Shown one piece after another: positions 60,015 to 64,000 of a DNA stretch of 64,000 nt. How positions within the stretch are numbered: the stretch's first letter is position 1; every line of letters starts with the position of its first letter. The notes beneath the pieces are model-generated. The model had not been told where the DNA came from, made no database searches, and worked only from the letters and a program-made list of their open reading frames with translations. Origin of the DNA: an uncultured Chloracidobacterium sp. (GTDB taxonomy: Bacteria; Acidobacteriota; Blastocatellia; Pyrinomonadales; Pyrinomonadaceae); the NCBI GenBank assembly GCA_936914845.1, contig CAKZGE010000008.1, positions 1 to 64,000 of the forward strand, read 5' to 3'. The translations under genes were made by a program, and so were the position numbers.

Positions 60015-60380
60015 CTACTTTACTTTATCTGATCTGAGGTCATTGGCAACAAATTTGGCCAGCAGCCTTATCTCGCGGTCCGTAAGTGTTTTGCCGAAAG
60101 GCAGCATACCGTTGCCGCCTTCGGATATTTGCTTGTAGATCTCACTTTCCGTATGGGTCTTTAGATCACCGCGGCGCAGACTCGGCACGACCCGTCCATC
60201 ATCCAACACCTTGCCTTCGGCCTCCGGCCCATGACAAATGGCACAATTTTGGCGAAACAGCGATGCTTCATAGGAACGGCTGTCTGCGATCACATATTCG
60301 CCTCCGGGCCTGAAACAACCTGCCAGCCCGATCGCTGCAAAAACAGCCGTCACACACAATTTTGAGCGCCTTTTCCGCAA
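60015..60380 (-). CDS. Mono-heme cytochrome c, lipoprotein
   Basis: This 121-residue electron carrier has a lipoprotein signal (lipobox GLAGC), the heme-binding CAICHG motif and a probable methionine ligand in GNGMLPFGKTL. The C-terminal helix DREIRLLAKFVANDL is typical of class I cytochrome c. It lies 2 nt after the acyl-CoA ligase gene on the same strand. Confidence 0.88.
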   Translation of the reverse strand: MRKRRSKLCVTAVFAAIGLAGCFRPGGEYVIADSRSYEASLFRQNCAICHGPEAEGKVLDDGRVVPSLRRGDLKTHTESEIYKQISEGGNGMLPFGKTLTDREIRLLAKFVANDLRSDKVK

Positions 60381-60382
60381 AG

Positions 60383-61984
60383 TTATTTTTGCCGCCGCAC
60401 CTCTTCTTTCAAGGCCCGCTTAAATATCTTCCCGGTATTACCGACCGGCAATTCATCGCGAAATTCGACATACCGCGGATATTTGTTCGCCGCCAATCGT
60501 TCCTTGCACCAATCGATAAAATCCGCGTCAGACAATTGGGCGTTCGGCTTTAACACAAGATATGCCTTGACCTCTTCACCAAGTTTATCGTCCGGCACGC
60601 CGATCACAGCACACAGCGAAACGGCCGGGTGCGTAACGATCAATTCCTCCAGTTCTCGCGGATAGACATTATAGCCGCCACGCAGGATCATATCCTTTTT
60701 TCGGTCAACGATGGAGACGTAGCCTTCTTCGTCAATAATGCCGATATCGCCGCTGTGGAACCACCCGCCGCGAAGGGCTTCGGCGGTGGCCTCCGGCCTT
60801 TTGTAATAGCCCTTCATCACATTCGCACCGCGGATCACCACTTCGCCCCGTTCCCCGCGCGGCACCTCTTTATCATTTTCGTCAAAACACTTTACTTCGA
60901 CCCCGAAGATCGCCTGTCCGACCGTGCCCGGCTTGGTCGGACGCGTAAAATGATTGAAACACGCCAGCGGCGACGTTTCCGAAAGACCATACCCTTCCAA
61001 TATACGCACATCAAATTTCGCTTCGAACGCTTTCATCACCTCGACCGGCATCGGAGCTCCGCCCGAATTCCAGACCTTCATATTCTCGCGTATCTCGCTG
61101 ACATCGAACCCCGTTTCTTCTACATATTTCAACAATGCCCAATACATCGTCGGAACGCCGACCCAAAAATTCACCTTTTCGCTCACCATAGTTTCGAGCG
61201 TCGTTTTCGGATCGAAGCGCGGCAGCAGCACAACCCGATTGCCGGCGTAGATATTGGTATTCATCTGCACGGTCTGGCCGGTTGTGTGAAACAGCGGCAA
61301 TGTGACAAGTACGGTCTTTTGTTTCCCGTCAGTAAAATCCAGTACCGGCAAGTGGATACCGTATGTGGTGACCACATTCGACCACAGGTTCAAATGGGTC
61401 AGCTCAGCCCCTTTCGGTTGGCCGGTCGTTCCCGAAGTGTAAAGGATGGCACAAGTGTCGTCCGGGCTCGTCGGAGCCATTTCAAAGCTCTTCGGCTGCG
61501 GAAACATTATTTGGCCCAACGTTTTGTGGTCGGGGAAAGGGCTTGCACCCGCCGGGTCGCCGGTAATGATGATCAATTCCCGGCAGCTTTCGACCGAGTC
61601 AAAGGCCGTTTTGCTGTTTTGCCCCATCGGCAATTCCGGTGTGCCTTCGAATGCGAATATCGCCTTCGCTTCGGAATCACGGAGCTGAAATTCGATCTCT
61701 CGGGCCGTGTAAAGGACACAGGTCGGCACCACCGCCGCACCGGCTTTGATGATCCCGTAATAAATGATCGGGAAATATGGGACGTTAGGGCAATTGAGCG
61801 CCACGTTGTCACCCCGTCCGATGCCCATTTGCGCCAGTGCGTTCGCAACTTGGTTGGACATCGCATCGAGCTGGGCGTAGGTCAACCTGGTCTGACCCCA
61901 AACTATGGCCTCGTTGTTCGGCGTTTGCTGAGCATTATGCGTCACTATCGACGCCAGGTTCAGCGTTGTTGCAGTATTTTCCAT
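60383..61984 (-). CDS. Long-chain acyl-CoA ligase (AMP-forming)
   Basis: This 533-residue adenylate-forming enzyme activates fatty acids. It has LYTSGTTGQPKGAELTH, EGYGLSETSP, the hinge YVSIVDRKKDMILRGGYNVY and the catalytic lysine in PVGNTGKIFKRALKEEV. Broad family; chain-length range cannot be read. The cytochrome gene follows closely on the same strand. Confidence 0.93.
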   Translation of the reverse strand: MENTATTLNLASIVTHNAQQTPNNEAIVWGQTRLTYAQLDAMSNQVANALAQMGIGRGDNVALNCPNVPYFPIIYYGIIKAGAAVVPTCVLYTAREIEFQLRDSEAKAIFAFEGTPELPMGQNSKTAFDSVESCRELIIITGDPAGASPFPDHKTLGQIMFPQPKSFEMAPTSPDDTCAILYTSGTTGQPKGAELTHLNLWSNVVTTYGIHLPVLDFTDGKQKTVLVTLPLFHTTGQTVQMNTNIYAGNRVVLLPRFDPKTTLETMVSEKVNFWVGVPTMYWALLKYVEETGFDVSEIRENMKVWNSGGAPMPVEVMKAFEAKFDVRILEGYGLSETSPLACFNHFTRPTKPGTVGQAIFGVEVKCFDENDKEVPRGERGEVVIRGANVMKGYYKRPEATAEALRGGWFHSGDIGIIDEEGYVSIVDRKKDMILRGGYNVYPRELEELIVTHPAVSLCAVIGVPDDKLGEEVKAYLVLKPNAQLSDADFIDWCKERLAANKYPRYVEFRDELPVGNTGKIFKRALKEEVRRQK

Positions 61985-62091
61985 AGCTCAAGAACCGTCG
62001 GTTCACGCAGCCGCGGCGTTTTACCTCCAAGATTATTAGTGTAGATCTTTGGCGAATGCCTTATTAAGTGTATTGCCTCTTGAAACCGGTT

Positions 62092-63666
62092 TCAAGCACG
62101 GGGAAATGATGTCTCGTTCGAAATGGTCGGCGAAGACCCGATCTCTCCATCCAGCTTTTGGATCGAATGTACCCGCCATTCTTCGTGCGGTTCCGGAAAA
62201 TCACTGCGAAAATGTCCGCCGCGAGATTCTTCGCGCCACAATGCCGCCCTCGCCACCAGCAATGCCAGCGTCACGAAATTTCGGGACGAGGTGCCAAGAT
62301 CCGCTGCCGCTATCTGTTCAAATTCCCTGACCGCCCGTTTCAATGAGGCCTTGTCACGAATGATGCCGACGCGGTCCCACATCACTCTTTTGACCCTTTT
62401 CCTAACCGCGGTCGCTATTCCCTGTTCCTTTTTCATCCCGGCCTGGCCGCCATCGTCTCGATAGGATATTGGCTCAAGGGCATCGGCCACCGCCGCAGCG
62501 CCCGCCCGGGCCCCGAAAACAAGGCCTTCGAGCAGCGAATTAGAAGCCAGCCGATTCGCTCCGTGAACTCCGGTACAGGCCACTTCGCCCGCTGCGTAAA
62601 GGCCCGCTACGGTCGTTCGTCCATGCAGGTCGGTACGAACACCGCCCATGCAATAATGCGACGCCGGTGAAACAGGGAGCATATCTTTTGCAATGTCCAA
62701 ACCGTAGTGCTTGCAGGTTTCGTAAATGGTCGGAAAGCGGTGTCTCAAAAAATCCTCGTCGAGCGCGGTCATATCCAGATAGACGGTTCGCGTTCCGGTG
62801 CGGCGCATTTCGGCTACGATCGACCGCGAAACAATGTCACGCGGAGCCAGTTCCAACCGTTCATCGTACCTTTCCATGAATCTTTCGCCCGCCGCGTTGC
62901 GCAAAATGCCGCCTTCGCCGCGCATTGCCTCACTTAACAGAAAACGCGGAGCATTTTCTAGATTCAGTGCTGTCGGGTGAAACTGTATGAATTCCATATC
63001 CGCCATTTCAGCACCGGCGAAATATGCCATCGCCATGCCATCGCCCGTGGCAACCGGAGGATTGGTCGTGTGTAGAAAAAGCTGTCCGGCACCGCCGGTA
63101 CACATAACCACCGCCTTTGCGTAAATGTCCCGCGGCGCACGCAATATCGGATCAAGAAAACGCACGCCCACGCATCGGCCGTCCACCGTCAGAAGCTGCT
63201 CGGTATTGGCAAAAGGCACCAAATTTATTGAACGCTCAACTCGCGCCCGTGCGATCAGTGATCGAACGATCTCTTTTCCGGTCGAATCGCCGTGTGCATG
63301 CACTATCCGCCGCCGCGAATGGGCGGCTTCCTGTGTAAAGACCAGCTTGCCGCCGTCACGGTCAAATTCTGTTCCCCATTCGATCAGCTGCTTGATATAA
63401 CGTGTGCCTTCGGTAACAAGCGTTTCCACCGCCGCCTCATCGCAGAGCCCCGCACCGGCGATCAAGGTGTCTTCTTCATGCAGTTCGGCCTTGTCGTCGT
63501 CCGAAAGCACTACGGCCACGCCGCCCTGAGCATATTCGGTATTTGATTCGCTCGCCTTGTCTTTGGTCAGAACCGTCACGCGGGCACCCGATCCGGCCAG
63601 TTCGATAGAAGCACGCAGACCGGCCACACCGCTGCCGATCACTACAAAATCCGTCTCGCGATACAT
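62092..63666 (-). CDS. nadB: L-aspartate oxidase
   Basis: This FAD enzyme oxidises aspartate to iminoaspartate in NAD biosynthesis. The 524 residues have the FAD motif VIGSGVAGLRASIELAGSGA, the active-site region NTEYAQGGVAVVLSDDD, FIQFHPTAL, GEVACTGVHGANRLASNSLLEGLVFG and HYCMGGVRTD. nadA and nadC are not in the window. The window therefore holds genes for both the aspartate and the kynurenine routes to quinolinate, at 62 and 27-31 kb. Confidence 0.95.
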   Translation of the reverse strand: MYRETDFVVIGSGVAGLRASIELAGSGARVTVLTKDKASESNTEYAQGGVAVVLSDDDKAELHEEDTLIAGAGLCDEAAVETLVTEGTRYIKQLIEWGTEFDRDGGKLVFTQEAAHSRRRIVHAHGDSTGKEIVRSLIARARVERSINLVPFANTEQLLTVDGRCVGVRFLDPILRAPRDIYAKAVVMCTGGAGQLFLHTTNPPVATGDGMAMAYFAGAEMADMEFIQFHPTALNLENAPRFLLSEAMRGEGGILRNAAGERFMERYDERLELAPRDIVSRSIVAEMRRTGTRTVYLDMTALDEDFLRHRFPTIYETCKHYGLDIAKDMLPVSPASHYCMGGVRTDLHGRTTVAGLYAAGEVACTGVHGANRLASNSLLEGLVFGARAGAAAVADALEPISYRDDGGQAGMKKEQGIATAVRKRVKRVMWDRVGIIRDKASLKRAVREFEQIAAADLGTSSRNFVTLALLVARAALWREESRGGHFRSDFPEPHEEWRVHSIQKLDGEIGSSPTISNETSFPRA

Positions 63667-63713
63667 TAAGAAAAATTTAACAGATTCTCGCCAAAAGGTT
63701 AATGCAAATAGCG

Positions 63714-63746
63714 AATGCCGGCAAAAGGATATCCCTTTCCCGGCAA
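63714..63746 (-). terminator. Hairpin after the S9 peptidase gene
   Basis: GCCGG..AAAGG around ATAT pairs with CCTTT..CCGGC at about 63716-63745, between the peptidase stop and nadB. No clear T-tract, so the terminator call is tentative. Confidence 0.4.
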
Positions 63747-63775
63747 TCGCAGCGTAAAGCAGATCAGGCTCTTAT

Positions 63776-64000
63776 CTATTTATTGATACCCACTTGGTTC
63801 AACGCCCATGCATAGTCGAAAGCCACTTCTTTCAGACGGTCATACCGCCCCGAAGCACCACCATGGCCGGCAGACATATTCGTTTTCAGCAGGAGCTGAT
63901 TGTCATCCGTCTTCGTTGCCCGCATCTTGGCCGCATATTTGGCGCCTTCCCAATACAATACTTGACTGTCGTAAAGCGATATCTCGATCAACATGTTCGG
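63776..64000 (-). CDS. S9 prolyl-oligopeptidase family peptidase, C-terminal end
   Basis: The last 74 codons of a peptidase are visible and run off the right edge. DSQVLYWEGAKYAAKMRATK and the catalytic histidine segment AGHGGASGRYDRLKEVAF match oligopeptidase B-type serine peptidases, which cut after basic residues in peptides. The catalytic serine and aspartate lie outside the window or at its edge. Confidence 0.88.
   Translation of the reverse strand, partial: PNMLIEISLYDSQVLYWEGAKYAAKMRATKTDDNQLLLKTNMSAGHGGASGRYDRLKEVAFDYAWALNQVGINK

Noticed and set aside
60629..62044. 471-residue open frame on the plus strand opposite the acyl-CoA ligase
   Set aside because: It lies antisense to a clearly conserved enzyme gene and has Arg/His/Phe-rich composition typical of an antisense shadow.
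1..64000. CRISPR array, insertion sequence or prophage genes
   Set aside because: No regularly spaced repeats, transposase, integrase or phage structural genes were recognised on either strand.

Overview
The window is a gene-dense bacterial chromosome segment with a moderately GC-rich, Gram-negative-type gene set. The main pointers are many exported proteins and lipoproteins, S8-protease and delta-60 proteins ending in FG-GAP/VCBS arrays, a periplasmic-propeller histidine kinase, an EF-G-II paralogue, and a kynurenine gene set beside an aspartate oxidase. This mix fits Acidobacteriota, probably Blastocatellia/Pyrinomonadaceae. That placement is inferred from gene families only, because no rRNA or other strong phylogenetic marker is present. 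No prophage, insertion sequence or CRISPR array was found.

Layout. 0-7.5 kb: an acetyl-CoA-synthetase-like gene (5' end outside the window), an M20 hydrolase and dapB, facing HU, ribosomal protein S1 and pilT, then a small HExxH protein. 7.6-13.2 kb: two large secreted proteins, an S8 protease and a delta-60 protein, with the same type of C-terminal repeat array. 13.2-21.7 kb: an EF-G-like GTPase, a hairpin-rich intergenic region, a TPR protein, an unknown exported protein and a GH2 glycosidase with a malectin-like tail. 21.6-26.4 kb: tRNA-Arg(CCT), apt, acyP, a HemQ/chlorite-dismutase-family protein, an outer-membrane-like protein and thiE-thiD. 26.5-31.4 kb: kynU, kmo and a kynurenine-formamidase-like gene, with unrelated small genes between them. 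31.4-38.5 kb: gatC and gatA with a lipoprotein gene between them, a DciA-like gene, maf, an M50-like membrane protein, an L,D-transpeptidase and a hydroxyacid dehydrogenase. 38.7-46.7 kb: uvrA and the scpA-scpB-tyrA-rluB strand. 46.7-48.1 kb: an AT-rich island with a frameshifted Cys-rich exported protein and a 36-residue membrane peptide. 48-53.5 kb: small conserved proteins (DinB, DUF3060, DUF2237, ArsC-like, DUF779), a second frameshifted lipoprotein gene and an aldehyde dehydrogenase. 53.7-59.9 kb: a six-gene run encoding a histidine kinase, a response regulator and four exported or uncharacterised proteins. 60-64 kb: a cytochrome c, an acyl-CoA ligase, nadB and the 3' end of an S9 peptidase gene.

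The most unusual signals are: (i) a 54-nt palindromic repeat carried in frame inside two unrelated enzyme genes; (ii) two exported-protein genes interrupted exactly at homopolymers (C7 and A8); (iii) the AT-rich island with its 36-residue membrane peptide; (iv) the two-component operon that includes a papain-like amidase-type protein without a signal peptide; and (v) dense arrays of short hairpins in two intergenic regions.
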